A stretch of DNA of 64,000 nt from Myxococcus sp. RHSTA-1-4 (GCF_020037125.1 NZ_JAIQDG010000011.1:1-64000); one strand, 5' to 3'; positions 51,193-59,600 are shown, numbered from the stretch's first letter. Made by a program: numbers and translations. The notes: a model not told the origin generated them from the sequence alone.

Positions 51193-51944
51193 CGCTCAGC
51201 CTCATCCAACGGTCGTTGCTCGAGAAGGTCGCCCAGGACAACGGCTTCGATGTCCCGGGGGCATCCTCCGACCTGTGGCTGTCCTTCTCCAGCACCCAGG
51301 TGCCGCTGCGGCTCTGGCTGGGGGCCGAGGGGGAGGTGTGGCTCGTCGCATTCTCGCAGCTGGCTGTCGCGGTCGAGTTACTCCCGTTGACCGGCGAGAC
51401 GTCCGCCGCGTTGCCGTCAGGGGCCGTAGCAGCTCGGCAGGTCGCGGACCTCATGCAGCTCCACCGCGTGGTCCGCCGCGCGTACCAGCTCTCGGGCACG
51501 CTGCCCGACGAGCTGTTCCACGAGTTCGAGCGCGTGACGAAGGACATGCCCCAGACGACCGAGGTCGAGCGCCTCGTGGTGCAGCGGGTGGGGCAGGACC
51601 TCTTCCGGGAGGGGCTCCTCCGCTACTGGGAGGGCCGCTGTGCCGTCACCGGACTCTCCGAGCCCGAGCTGCTGCGCGCCAGCCACATCAAGCCGTGGGC
51701 GAAGTGCGAGACCGCCCAGGAGCGCCTCAACGTGTTCAACGGCCTCCTGCTGGCGGTGCATCTCGACGCCGCGTTCGACCGCGGGTTCATCACCTTCGAT
51801 GACGCGGGGCGGCTGGTCGTCTCCTCTCGCCTCTCGCCGGAGGACGCCCAGCGGTTGGGTCTGAAGCCCGGGCTCTCGCTGGCGCGAATCGACTCCTCGC
51901 ACCGCGAGGCCCTGGCGTGGCACCGGGCGAACTGCTTCCGGTGA
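51189..51944 (+). CDS. HNH endonuclease
   Basis: 251 residues. The C-terminal HNH domain (HNH_2 type) has H166 (RASHIKPW), N184 (NVFNGLLL) and H191 with D193 (VHLDAAFDRGFI), after C151 in GRCAVTG. The first 130 residues are an unrecognised domain, perhaps for binding DNA or a partner. The ATG overlaps the methyltransferase stop (ATGA). In this operon it is the only obvious nuclease and takes the place held by the PLD protein DrmC in DISARM, so it may cut unmodified DNA. Confidence 0.92.
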   Translation: MTLSLIQRSLLEKVAQDNGFDVPGASSDLWLSFSSTQVPLRLWLGAEGEVWLVAFSQLAVAVELLPLTGETSAALPSGAVAARQVADLMQLHRVVRRAYQLSGTLPDELFHEFERVTKDMPQTTEVERLVVQRVGQDLFREGLLRYWEGRCAVTGLSEPELLRASHIKPWAKCETAQERLNVFNGLLLAVHLDAAFDRGFITFDDAGRLVVSSRLSPEDAQRLGLKPGLSLARIDSSHREALAWHRANCFR

Positions 51945-51993
51945 GGTTCAAGATGGAGGGGAATGCTGATAACCCCGGCGCACGGTCGCACGC

Positions 51994-53352
51994 ATGACGG
52001 GCCAGGTCAGGAAGAGGCCGCAAGTGAGTAGCCTTCGAAAAGGAGAACTCCCCCCGGACGGAGGCCGCGTGTCCCTACGGCGCTGGAGCGGCTTCTCGCC
52101 ACGAGAGATTTCGGCCCTCTGCAACGAGGAGATGGTGGAGCTGCATGCCGGGGAGGCGGCCTTTCTGTGGACGCGACGTGCCCGGGCCGTGGAGGCGCCG
52201 AACTACCGGCTGAAGGACCTCGTTCAACTGGATGGAAGGCTGGAGGCACACCTGGATGGATTGAGGACCGCGGGCGAGAAGGGCTGGGAGAAGTGCGTGA
52301 GCGCCTTGGATGTGCCAGGGCCTGGAGAGGTCTTCGCGGCGGGCGTGTTGGCCTGCGAGCGCCGTGACAGCGAACGCATGGGGGCGGTGGTGAATGTGGC
52401 CCTCGAGGCTCCCGAATGGCAACGCGCCTGGGTGTCGGCCCTGGGCTGGCTGCCGTTCGCGGACGCCATCCCAGTGTTGGAGTCCTTGCTCGAGGAGAAT
52501 GCCCCGGAGGTCCGCCGTCTCGGCGTGGCGGGGGCCTGCGCGCAGCGCTGGGAGCTGGGGCCACACCTGGGGCCCGCCCTCGATGACGAGAACGCGCCAC
52601 TGCGGGCCTGTGCCCTGGAAGCCGTCGGGCTGCTGGCGCGGGGGGACCTGCTGCCGAAAGTGCAGCGCGCGCTGACGGACGAGGACGAGCAGTGCCGCTT
52701 CGCCGCCGCATGGACGCTGGTGCGTCTCGGCCTGCGCACCGGGCCCGTTCTTTCATTACTGCAGGCCTTCGCGGACCCAGCAGGCCGGCTGGCACGGCGG
52801 GCCATTTCCACGGCCTTGCGCTGCATGCCACAGGTCCAGGCGAAGGCCTGGTACTCCAGGCTTCGCGAGGAGCCCCAGTCCCGCCGGCTCGCGGCCATCG
52901 CCGCGGGCGTGCTGGGCGACGCCGAGCACGTGATGGACCTTCTGTCGTGGATGGCCGAGCCGGCTGTCGCGCGAGAGGCAGGCGAGGCCTTCGCCCTCAT
53001 CACCGGCATCGACCTGGCATGGGAGGGACTGGACGGCGAGGCCCCTCTGGAGGAAGTGACCGTGGAGGACGAAACGGCGGAAAGGGAGTCGGAGGACCTG
53101 CCCTGGCCCGCCGTGGAGAAGGTGGCCGCGTGGTGGCACCAGCACCAGCGCGACTTCTCGCGGGGCACCCGCTACCTGATGGGAAAGCCCATTTCGGATG
53201 CCCACCTGCGCGACGTATTGCGGCAGGGCGCGCAGCGTCAGCGTGCCGCGGCAGCGCTGGAGTGGGGCCTGCGCAAGCCTCAGGCGCCTCTCTTCGAGGT
53301 CCGAGCGCCAGGCGCCGTCCAGGCACGGAGGCTGGCCACATGGACTTCGTGA
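51994..53352 (+). CDS. TIGR02270-like HEAT-repeat protein of a T6SS effector cassette
   Basis: 452 residues. The start region EISALCNEEMVELHAGEAAFLWTRRARA (shown in part as EISALCNEEMVELHAGEA and FLWTRRARA) and YRLKDLVQLDGRLEAHLDGL match TIGR02270, a family of proteobacterial proteins found near type VI secretion and PAAR/DUF2169 genes. The middle (about 120-330) consists of HEAT-like helical repeats. The start could be further in (GTG at 52069). It overlaps the DUF2169 gene by 13 bp. Probable adaptor or chaperone in loading the downstream effector; the exact role is not known. Confidence 0.82.
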   Translation: MTGQVRKRPQVSSLRKGELPPDGGRVSLRRWSGFSPREISALCNEEMVELHAGEAAFLWTRRARAVEAPNYRLKDLVQLDGRLEAHLDGLRTAGEKGWEKCVSALDVPGPGEVFAAGVLACERRDSERMGAVVNVALEAPEWQRAWVSALGWLPFADAIPVLESLLEENAPEVRRLGVAGACAQRWELGPHLGPALDDENAPLRACALEAVGLLARGDLLPKVQRALTDEDEQCRFAAAWTLVRLGLRTGPVLSLLQAFADPAGRLARRAISTALRCMPQVQAKAWYSRLREEPQSRRLAAIAAGVLGDAEHVMDLLSWMAEPAVAREAGEAFALITGIDLAWEGLDGEAPLEEVTVEDETAERESEDLPWPAVEKVAAWWHQHQRDFSRGTRYLMGKPISDAHLRDVLRQGAQRQRAAAALEWGLRKPQAPLFEVRAPGAVQARRLATWTS

Positions 53353-54452
53353 ATGAGACGCCCCTGTCCGCGGGATGGACGGTGGGTTTCCAGCCGGATG
53401 GGAGGGAGGTGCTGGTGGTGGTGGTGAAGGGCACCTTCAGCCTGCCAGCGGGCGAGGAAGAAGCCCCATTGGCGCCCACGCAACTTCCCCTGGTGGAGGC
53501 GGACACCTTCACAGGGGAGCCGGGCTTCACCGCGCCGCTGCACGAGGCCGACTTCGCCCACCGGAAGCCCCGGTGCGACGTACTCCTCAACGGGAGTGCG
53601 TGGGCGCCCGGAGGCAAGCCGGCCCGGGTGGTGCCCGTCTCCCTCTCCCTGGGGGGCATGAAGAAAGCCTTTGCCGTGCATGGCCCGCGCGTCTGGCGGA
53701 AGGGCCTCGTAGGGGGCCCGCGCCCCTCGGAGGCGGAGCCCTTCACCCGCCTGCCCATCAGCTACGACAACGCCTTCGGAGGGGTGGACACCAGCCAGAA
53801 GGACGCTGCCAGACACAAGGCCTTCCTCCCCAACCCCGTGGGGCGGGGCTTCCGGCACTTCCTCGAGGCGGTGGACGGAGTCCCCATGCCCAACACGGAG
53901 GAGATTCGTACGCCCGTCACCTCCCCGCGGGGGCCGTACCGGCCCATGGCATTCGGCGCCCTGGGCCGCAACTGGCAGCCGCGTGCCGCATTCGCGGGGA
54001 CCTACGACGAACAGTGGCTAAGCGAAGGACTCCCCTTCTTTCCCAGGGACTTCGACGACAGGTACTTCCAGGCCGCACCGGAGGACCAGCAGGTGCCCTA
54101 CCCGCGTGGGGGAGAAACCGTCACCCTCGTCAACCTCAGCCCCGGTGGGGTGCTGCGCTTCCGCTTGCCGCGGCGCCAGGTTCCCGTGGCCTTCATTCCC
54201 TACCAAGGCCCGGCGAAGCAGTTGGACGCAGCACTGGACACGGTATGGGTGGAGCCCGACGCTGGCCGCCTTCTTCTCACATGGCGCCTCACGTGGCCCT
54301 TGCGGAGGGATGCCTTCGAGATGAAGCAGGTGGTGGTGGGAGGACGCTCTCGAGGGTGGCTGCGCGCCCACGCGGTCGGAAAGACGTACTATCCCAACCT
54401 CGACGTCCTCGCCCGAGCGCGGGGCTCCCGGAAGGTTGGCCGCCATGGTTAG
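53340..54452 (+). CDS. DUF2169 family protein (T6SS effector adaptor)
   Basis: 370 residues matching DUF2169: VVVVKGTFSLP, ADTFTGEPGFT, KPRCDVLLNGSAWAP, RLPISYDNAFGGVD and PNPVGRGF. DUF2169 proteins occur next to VgrG, PAAR-like and toxin genes and help load effectors onto the type VI spike. The ATG at 53340 lies within the end of the TIGR02270 gene, and the stop lies 8 bp inside the next gene, showing a tightly coupled cassette. A beta-rich protein without signal or membrane segments. Confidence 0.92.
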   Translation: MDFVNETPLSAGWTVGFQPDGREVLVVVVKGTFSLPAGEEEAPLAPTQLPLVEADTFTGEPGFTAPLHEADFAHRKPRCDVLLNGSAWAPGGKPARVVPVSLSLGGMKKAFAVHGPRVWRKGLVGGPRPSEAEPFTRLPISYDNAFGGVDTSQKDAARHKAFLPNPVGRGFRHFLEAVDGVPMPNTEEIRTPVTSPRGPYRPMAFGALGRNWQPRAAFAGTYDEQWLSEGLPFFPRDFDDRYFQAAPEDQQVPYPRGGETVTLVNLSPGGVLRFRLPRRQVPVAFIPYQGPAKQLDAALDTVWVEPDAGRLLLTWRLTWPLRRDAFEMKQVVVGGRSRGWLRAHAVGKTYYPNLDVLARARGSRKVGRHG

Positions 54453-55488
54453 CCTGGCCATCAAGGCGTCTGGGCTGGTGACGGCTGTCGGCTTCAACGC
54501 CCCTGCCTCCCTGGCCGCCATTCGCGCCGGCCTCAGTGGTATCAAGGAATCCCACCTGTGGCATGCCCCTTCCGGGACGTACCTGAAAGCGGCCAAGGTG
54601 GCGCTGCCACAATGGTGGGAGGGACTCGGCAAGCTGGCGGAGCTGGTAGCCCCCGCCATCGGAGAGTGCATGGAGGCCGCGGCTCCCACGCCCGCCGACA
54701 GCATCCCCCTCCTCCTTTGCGTCGCCGAGCCCACCCGGCCCTTCCGGACGGAAGGGCTGGAGCAGTGCCTGGTGGCGGAGGTGGAGAGTCGCCTGGACGT
54801 GCGCTTCCACCCCGCCACCCAGGTGATAGCGCGTGGGCAGGCCTCCGTTGCCTTCGCGCTGCAAGAAGCCCAACGTATTCTTTCCACCCAGCGGGTGGCC
54901 GGCTGCGTCATTGCTGGGGTGGACAGCCTGTTGAACCCCAGGACGGTGAAGGAGTACGTCAACCGCAGGCGCATCCTCACTCCCGACAACTCCAACGGCT
55001 TCATCCCTGGAGAGGCCGGTGGGGCAGTGCTCGTGGTGCCCGCGGGACGTCAGGTAGGGAGCGAGCTGCGCCTCCTGGGCCTTGGAGTTGCCCGGGAGAG
55101 GGCCACCATCCACAGCGAGGAGCCGCTTCGTGGCGAGGGGTTGACCGCGGCCGTCAAGGCCGCCCTCCAGGAAGCCGGCCTCACCCTCTTCGAGGTGGCC
55201 TGGCGCATGACCGACGTGAATGGCGAGCACTACAAGTTCAAGGAGGCCGCCTTTGTCGCGGCGCGCCTGCAACGTAAGGCGAAGGACGTCCCCTTCGACT
55301 TGTGGCACCCCATCGAGTACGTGGGCGAGATCGGCGCCGCGATCGGTCCCTGCGTCCTGGCGTGGGCCCTGCACGCCGGCCAGAAGCGCTACGCTCCCGG
55401 CGAGGTGGCCCTGTGCCATTTTGGGAGTGACGAGGGCGAAAGAGCGGCGCTGGTGGTGAAGTACGAGGAGAGGAGCAATCCGCGATGA
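54445..55488 (+). CDS. Ketosynthase/thiolase-fold protein lacking the catalytic Cys
   Basis: 347 residues with a thiolase-fold pattern: VIAGVDSLLNP, SNGFIPGEAGGAVLVV, DVNGEHYKFKEA and EYVGEIGAAIGP. At the site of the nucleophile Cys of beta-ketoacyl synthases it reads ARGQASVAFAL, with Gln132 by hand alignment to FabF, and the usual catalytic His motifs are altered. It is probably not a condensing enzyme. Such ketosynthase-like proteins recur in DUF2169/DUF4150 cassettes, where a structural or chaperone role is likely. It overlaps both neighbouring genes (8 bp and 4 bp). Confidence 0.8.
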   Translation: MVSLAIKASGLVTAVGFNAPASLAAIRAGLSGIKESHLWHAPSGTYLKAAKVALPQWWEGLGKLAELVAPAIGECMEAAAPTPADSIPLLLCVAEPTRPFRTEGLEQCLVAEVESRLDVRFHPATQVIARGQASVAFALQEAQRILSTQRVAGCVIAGVDSLLNPRTVKEYVNRRRILTPDNSNGFIPGEAGGAVLVVPAGRQVGSELRLLGLGVARERATIHSEEPLRGEGLTAAVKAALQEAGLTLFEVAWRMTDVNGEHYKFKEAAFVAARLQRKAKDVPFDLWHPIEYVGEIGAAIGPCVLAWALHAGQKRYAPGEVALCHFGSDEGERAALVVKYEERSNPR

Positions 55489-56486
55489 GCACGAAGGTGT
55501 TCGCAAACGGCCGTGAAATCTCCGGCAAGGCCTCGGGTAACAAGTCAGTGGCCGCCATGCCGGACGTGTGCCTCTCCCCACCGGGGCCACCCGCGGGGCC
55601 CATTCCCATTCCATACCCCAACACCGCGCAATCGGCGGACACCGGCGATGGAAGCAAGAGCGTCACGGTGAATGGGAAGGAAGTCGGCCTCAAGAACCAG
55701 TCCGTCTACAAGTCGAGCAAGGGTGACGAAGCGGCCACGCGCAACTTCGGCGGCGGCGTCGTCAGTCACACCATCTCGGGGAAGACGAAGTTCGCGGCCT
55801 GGTCGTTCGACGTCAAGGTGGAGGGGCAGAACGTCGTCCGACACATGGACCTGACGACGCATAACCACCAGAACCCGACCAACGGCGCCATCACGCTCAA
55901 TACCGGCAGCATGTTTCTCGACGGAGGTGAAGCGCCTGAGAAGTCATGCGATGAGCTCCAGGCCGAGAACGAGGAACTTCGGAAGGATACCGAGTCGGGT
56001 AGGGGGCCGACCGAGGACCAATTGGAAGAAGCGACCACGCTGACCACCGGCCAATACTTCAATGCGTCCGATGGAAGGCGCTATGGCATCAAGGGGTTCA
56101 GCCGCCAGCTCGACAAGGATGGCTGGGCCCAGGGCGTGGGAACGCTCCAGTACTCCGAAGTCGCGACGCGGAAGCGAATCATCACGTCGTATGACTCGAA
56201 CATCGAGGGGTTCGCTTACAAGTTCACCGCGAACATGCCGCACTCCAGCCACACGGAGTCGCGCATCATCGAGGACATCTTCGCGGCCACCGATGGGATG
56301 CCCAAGGGAAAGCTGCGGATGCGCATCCAGTGGCATCGGAGGTCCAAGGGGACCATGTCGTCGGAGGCATGCAAGCACTGCAAGCGGCTCATCTGTGCCG
56401 CGATCAACAAGGGCCTTGAAATCGAACTCTGTAATGACAAGGGCAAGCCAATGGCGCCCGACTGGTGCGACGAGTACTCCGAATAG
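55485..56486 (+). CDS. PAAR-like (DUF4150) T6SS spike protein with predicted deaminase toxin tip
   Basis: 333 residues. Residues 1-145 are a DUF4150 PAAR-like domain: KVFANGREISGKASGNKSVA, MPDVCLSPPGPPAGPIPIPYPN and MDLTTHNHQNP (parts shown), which caps the type VI spike. A Glu-rich helix (155-185) follows. Residues about 190-333 are a separate toxin domain with H256-T-E258 and C296-K-H-C299, the zinc-binding HxE...CxxC pattern of the cytidine deaminase superfamily. DNA, RNA or nucleotide bases could be the target. The toxin half is less GC-rich than the PAAR half, consistent with tip exchange. Two paralogous genes behind it are the likely antidotes. Deaminase call is from motif spacing only. 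Confidence 0.8.
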   Translation: MSTKVFANGREISGKASGNKSVAAMPDVCLSPPGPPAGPIPIPYPNTAQSADTGDGSKSVTVNGKEVGLKNQSVYKSSKGDEAATRNFGGGVVSHTISGKTKFAAWSFDVKVEGQNVVRHMDLTTHNHQNPTNGAITLNTGSMFLDGGEAPEKSCDELQAENEELRKDTESGRGPTEDQLEEATTLTTGQYFNASDGRRYGIKGFSRQLDKDGWAQGVGTLQYSEVATRKRIITSYDSNIEGFAYKFTANMPHSSHTESRIIEDIFAATDGMPKGKLRMRIQWHRRSKGTMSSEACKHCKRLICAAINKGLEIELCNDKGKPMAPDWCDEYSE

Positions 56487-56507
56487 CGCCCATCTCCGAC
56501 CAAGACC

Positions 56508-57155
56508 ATGAGCATCACATTTCCGAACTACATCCGAGCAAACGTCTCCCCTTCGGCCCCCGTCACGTATGAATGGGACGATGAGACGACCGACGTCTTC
56601 CTCGATGACGCCCGCCTCGCAAAGCGCATCGGGGCAAGCACGGCCCGAGGAATCGCCGCGCTCTCCATCGGGTGCGCCGAGTGGATTGCCTACAGGTTCA
56701 GCGGGTTGTCAGATGACCCCATGCCCTACCTGTACCTTGAAGCGGCATGGGCCGGCATCATCGAGTGGAATCTCATGAAGATTCCACATGGGGCAAAGCT
56801 CAAGGACTGGAAAGGGCCGGTTCGTCGTCCGCTGTTTCTTGCGATTCGAACACTCAAGGAGAACCTCTCACTCGCAAGCTCCGGGGATTACCCGGCAGAG
56901 GAGACGGTGCACCTTGTCTTCCTGGCGCGATACGTCCTTCCAGACCCCAAGCCATTCCTGAAATGGCTCGACTTCGCGATAGGCCGCCTCGAGACCTACT
57001 ACGCAGGCGATGGAATGGGAGAGCCCGTTCCGCGCGAGGCGCTCGACCCAGACTTCGACTTCAAGCCCGAGCAGGCGAAGGAGTTGCTCGAGCAATACCT
57101 GCGGACCGTCTCTCAATCCGCGAACCCCTATCTCAACACGCCTGAAACGCCATGA
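56508..57155 (+). CDS. Candidate immunity protein 1 of the deaminase effector
   Basis: 215 residues, cytoplasmic, mostly helical, not a family I recognise. It is clearly paralogous to the next gene: shared features are AEWxxxRF, YxEAAWA, WxGPxRRPL/WQGPDRKPL, DPKPFxxW, RLExxY and GEPVPREALDPDFD near the C-terminus. It starts 21 bp after the toxin gene, overlaps its paralogue by 4 bp, and has moderate GC like the toxin tip. Position and duplication suggest a toxin-neutralising protein. Confidence 0.8.
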   Translation: MSITFPNYIRANVSPSAPVTYEWDDETTDVFLDDARLAKRIGASTARGIAALSIGCAEWIAYRFSGLSDDPMPYLYLEAAWAGIIEWNLMKIPHGAKLKDWKGPVRRPLFLAIRTLKENLSLASSGDYPAEETVHLVFLARYVLPDPKPFLKWLDFAIGRLETYYAGDGMGEPVPREALDPDFDFKPEQAKELLEQYLRTVSQSANPYLNTPETP

Positions 57156-57853
57156 CACTTCCTGTTCCGGCCTATCTCGAAAGATCCGGGGTTCAGGACC
57201 GGAACCTGCGGTTCAGCTGGGACGACAATCGATACGAGCGGGCCTACACCCCGCTCGACAAGGCGGCCCGCGCCCGATTGGAACGGCTCTCGCAACGCGC
57301 CATTCTCGCGTTCGCGATTGCGTGCGCGGAGTGGCTGTTCCACCGCTTCAGGCCCGTTTCCATTCCGGCATTTCTTGACGACTACATCGAAGCCGCATGG
57401 GCCGCGGTCGTCGATGCTCGATATGCCAACTACTACCTGGAGCCCCGCGGGGACGAGTGGCAGGGGCCTGACCGCAAGCCGCTCGCCGTCGCCCTGATGC
57501 TTCTGGTGGACACCATTGTCCGGGTTGAAAACGACGACCACCCCGACATCGGCGCGCTGTCTCTCGCCAACCTCGCAGCGCACGTCATGACGGACCCGAA
57601 GCCATTCCAGGAATGGCGCGAGCGCGTCATGAGCCGACTGGAGCGCCTGTACCCACTCAATCCACGGGACACCCGTGGAGAGCCCGTACCGCGTGAGGCG
57701 CTCGACCCGGACTTTGACCTCCAACCCGAAATGGCGCCGGTGCTTGTTGGCTCATTCCTCGGGAGGCTGGACCCCAAAGCGAATCCATTCCTGCGTACGC
57801 CCGAGGAGATGCGGAATCTCTTCTTCGAAGGCGTTCCCTACAAGCTGCCGTAG
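57152..57853 (+). CDS. Candidate immunity protein 2, paralogue of the preceding gene
   Basis: 233 residues with the same conserved blocks as its neighbour, including EWLFHRFRP, YIEAAWAAVVD, DPKPFQEWRERV, RLERLYPLN and GEPVPREALDPDFDLQPE, but divergent elsewhere. The ATG overlaps the stop of the first copy. Two tandem copies may protect against two toxin variants, or one may be a relic of an older toxin tip. A GC hairpin follows 28 bp after the stop. Confidence 0.8.
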   Translation: MTLPVPAYLERSGVQDRNLRFSWDDNRYERAYTPLDKAARARLERLSQRAILAFAIACAEWLFHRFRPVSIPAFLDDYIEAAWAAVVDARYANYYLEPRGDEWQGPDRKPLAVALMLLVDTIVRVENDDHPDIGALSLANLAAHVMTDPKPFQEWRERVMSRLERLYPLNPRDTRGEPVPREALDPDFDLQPEMAPVLVGSFLGRLDPKANPFLRTPEEMRNLFFEGVPYKLP

Positions 57854-57880
57854 AGTGGAAGCGCCAGGCCCAAGGCACAT

Positions 57881-57906
57881 GCTGGACTGGGGGGCACCAG
57901 TCCGGC
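57881..57906 (+). terminator. Hairpin after the T6SS effector cassette
   Basis: GCTGGACTGG and CCAGTCCGGC pair (10 bp with one wobble) around a 6-base loop. No U-tract follows, so efficiency is uncertain. Confidence 0.4.
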
Positions 57907-58041
57907 CTCTGAACGTCGCCATGCCATGTCGGCCTGCGCGGGCTTGCGGATCCGCGGCGAGTTGCTCCGGCGCGGTCGCCACCTGCTCGGGGGGCTGCCA
58001 CGCTGTCGCGTGCCCGCTCGGAGTTTCTGGGGTCAAATGAA

Positions 58042-58071
58042 AAGGGCCCTGGACTTTCGCCCAGGGCCCTT
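58042..58071 (-). terminator. Intrinsic terminator of tRNA-Asn
   Basis: Perfect 11-bp stem (AAGGGCCCTGG / CCAGGGCCCTT) with an 8-base loop, followed on the minus strand by TTCATTTG; it starts 9 bp after the tRNA 3' end. Confidence 0.85.
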
Positions 58072-58080
58072 CGCTACTTG

Positions 58081-58153
58081 CTCCCCGACGTGGACTCGAA
58101 CCACGGACCTAGTGATTAACAGTCACCCGCTCTACCGGCTGAGCTATCGGGGA
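58081..58153 (-). tRNA. tRNA-Asn (anticodon GTT)
   Basis: A 73-nt cloverleaf on the minus strand: acceptor arms TCCCCGA and TCGGGGA with discriminator G, D arm GCTC/GAGC, anticodon loop CTGTTAA, T arm GTGG-TTCGAGT-CCAC. The CCA end is not encoded. A strong promoter lies upstream and an intrinsic terminator downstream, so it is transcribed alone. Its 3' end faces the accessory block. Confidence 0.96.
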
Positions 58154-58195
58154 ATATGTACCTCACGGCGGAACGGCGTTGCCGTGATGACGCGC

Positions 58196-58224
58196 TTTGT
58201 AGAGAACGGAGCCCTCCGTGTCAA
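58196..58224 (-). promoter_or_regulatory. Sigma-70-type promoter of tRNA-Asn
   Basis: On the minus strand, TTGACA (58224-58219), a 17-bp spacer and TACAAA (58201-58196). Transcription would start near 58189, about 36 nt before the mature tRNA. The -35 box overlaps the GTG start codon of the divergent methyltransferase gene. Confidence 0.8.
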
Positions 58225-59492
58225 CAGTCCCGTTTGATCCGCTCTCCCGGCTTCACGCCCAACCCTGGCCCGCGCTCGCCGGCCTGGTCTCCATTACCTC
58301 GGAGGCCATCGCCCAGGTGCTCGCCGGCTCCCCCGCCGAGCGCGTCCTGGACCGCACCCTCCGGGACCATCGCCACCTCTCCCGAGACCAGCGCCAGGCC
58401 CTCAAGGAGGCCGTCTTCAACGTCGGCCTCTGGCGCCGCCGCCTCGGCTTCCTCCTGGGCCGTGAGAACGCCACGCCCCCCTTCCTCCTTTACGCACTGC
58501 TGCACGGCCTGGCCGGCGTCCCCGCCTCCCAGGCCGCCGCCCTGGTCGGGGTGGGGGATGGCACCGTCCCCACCCTCGACACCCGGGAGCCCCCCACGCT
58601 CGCCCTCCGGGCCTCCCTCCCGGACTGGCTCGCCGGCCACTTCGCCCGCGAGCTGGGCCCCGAGGCCGACGCCTTCTGCGCCCACCTCAACGTCCCCGGC
58701 CCCATCACCCTCCGCGCCAACCCGCTGCGCACCTCGCGCGACGCCCTGGCCGAGCGCCTCCGCGCCGAGGGCGTCTCCACCCGCCTCGGCGCCTGGAGCC
58801 CGCTCGCGCTTCACGTCGAGGGCCCACGCCCCAACCTCTACGGCCTGCCCTCCCTCCGCGAGGGCCTCTTCGAGGTCCAGGACGAGGGCAGCCAGCTCCT
58901 TGGCCTCATCGTGGAGGCCCGCCCCGGAGAGACGGTGCTCGACCTGTGCGCCGGGGCCGGCGGCAAGACGCTCCAACTCGGCGCGGACATGAAGGACTCC
59001 GGCCGGCTGATGGCCTACGACCCCGACCCCGAGCGGCTCGACCGGCTCCTCCAGCGCTCCGCCCGCGCCGGCCTCTCCCACGTGCAGGTGCTCCGCGCTC
59101 CGCCCACGCCGGGCCTCGGCGCCGACCGCGTCCTCGTGGACGCCCCGTGCTCCGAGCTGGGCTCCCTGCGCCGCGGCCCCGACCTGCGCTTCCGCGCCGG
59201 GCCGGACGTGCTGACCCACTTCCCGCCGCTCCAGCAGGACATCCTCCAGCACGCCGGAGACCTGGTGCGCCCGGGCGGGCGGCTCGTCTACGCCACCTGC
59301 ACCGTGAATCGCGCGGAGAACGAGGACGTCGCCCGGGCCTTCCTGGCCTCACGGCCCGACTTCCGCCTCGTGCGCCCCGGGGAGGGATGGCTTCCCCCGG
59401 CATGCATCCGGGACGGGTTCCTCTTCGTCGCGCCACACCGGCACGGCACGGACGCCTTCTTCGCGGCGGTGATGGAGCGGTCGGCAGGGTAG
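58218..59492 (+). CDS. RsmB-like RNA (cytosine-C5) methyltransferase
   Basis: 424 residues from a GTG with GGAG 6 bp upstream. N-terminal NusB-like helical region (RTLRDHRHLSRDQRQALKEAVF, shown in part) and a C-terminal methyltransferase: motif I LDLCAGAGGKT, motif IV DAPC with C311 and motif VI TC with C361, the two catalytic Cys of m5C RNA enzymes. Closest to RsmB, which methylates C967 of 16S rRNA; other RNA targets are possible. It has the usual length for RsmB and diverges from the tRNA-Asn gene. Confidence 0.92.
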   Translation: MSTVPFDPLSRLHAQPWPALAGLVSITSEAIAQVLAGSPAERVLDRTLRDHRHLSRDQRQALKEAVFNVGLWRRRLGFLLGRENATPPFLLYALLHGLAGVPASQAAALVGVGDGTVPTLDTREPPTLALRASLPDWLAGHFARELGPEADAFCAHLNVPGPITLRANPLRTSRDALAERLRAEGVSTRLGAWSPLALHVEGPRPNLYGLPSLREGLFEVQDEGSQLLGLIVEARPGETVLDLCAGAGGKTLQLGADMKDSGRLMAYDPDPERLDRLLQRSARAGLSHVQVLRAPPTPGLGADRVLVDAPCSELGSLRRGPDLRFRAGPDVLTHFPPLQQDILQHAGDLVRPGGRLVYATCTVNRAENEDVARAFLASRPDFRLVRPGEGWLPPACIRDGFLFVAPHRHGTDAFFAAVMERSAG

Positions 59493-59600
59493 GGACGGGG
59501 GCACCGAGCGTCCGCAGTGTCCTCGCTCCGACGGACAGGGGGACTCAACGCTTCCCGGCCGCCTGTCTCGAATCAACACGCCCCCCACGCCCCCGGTGCT

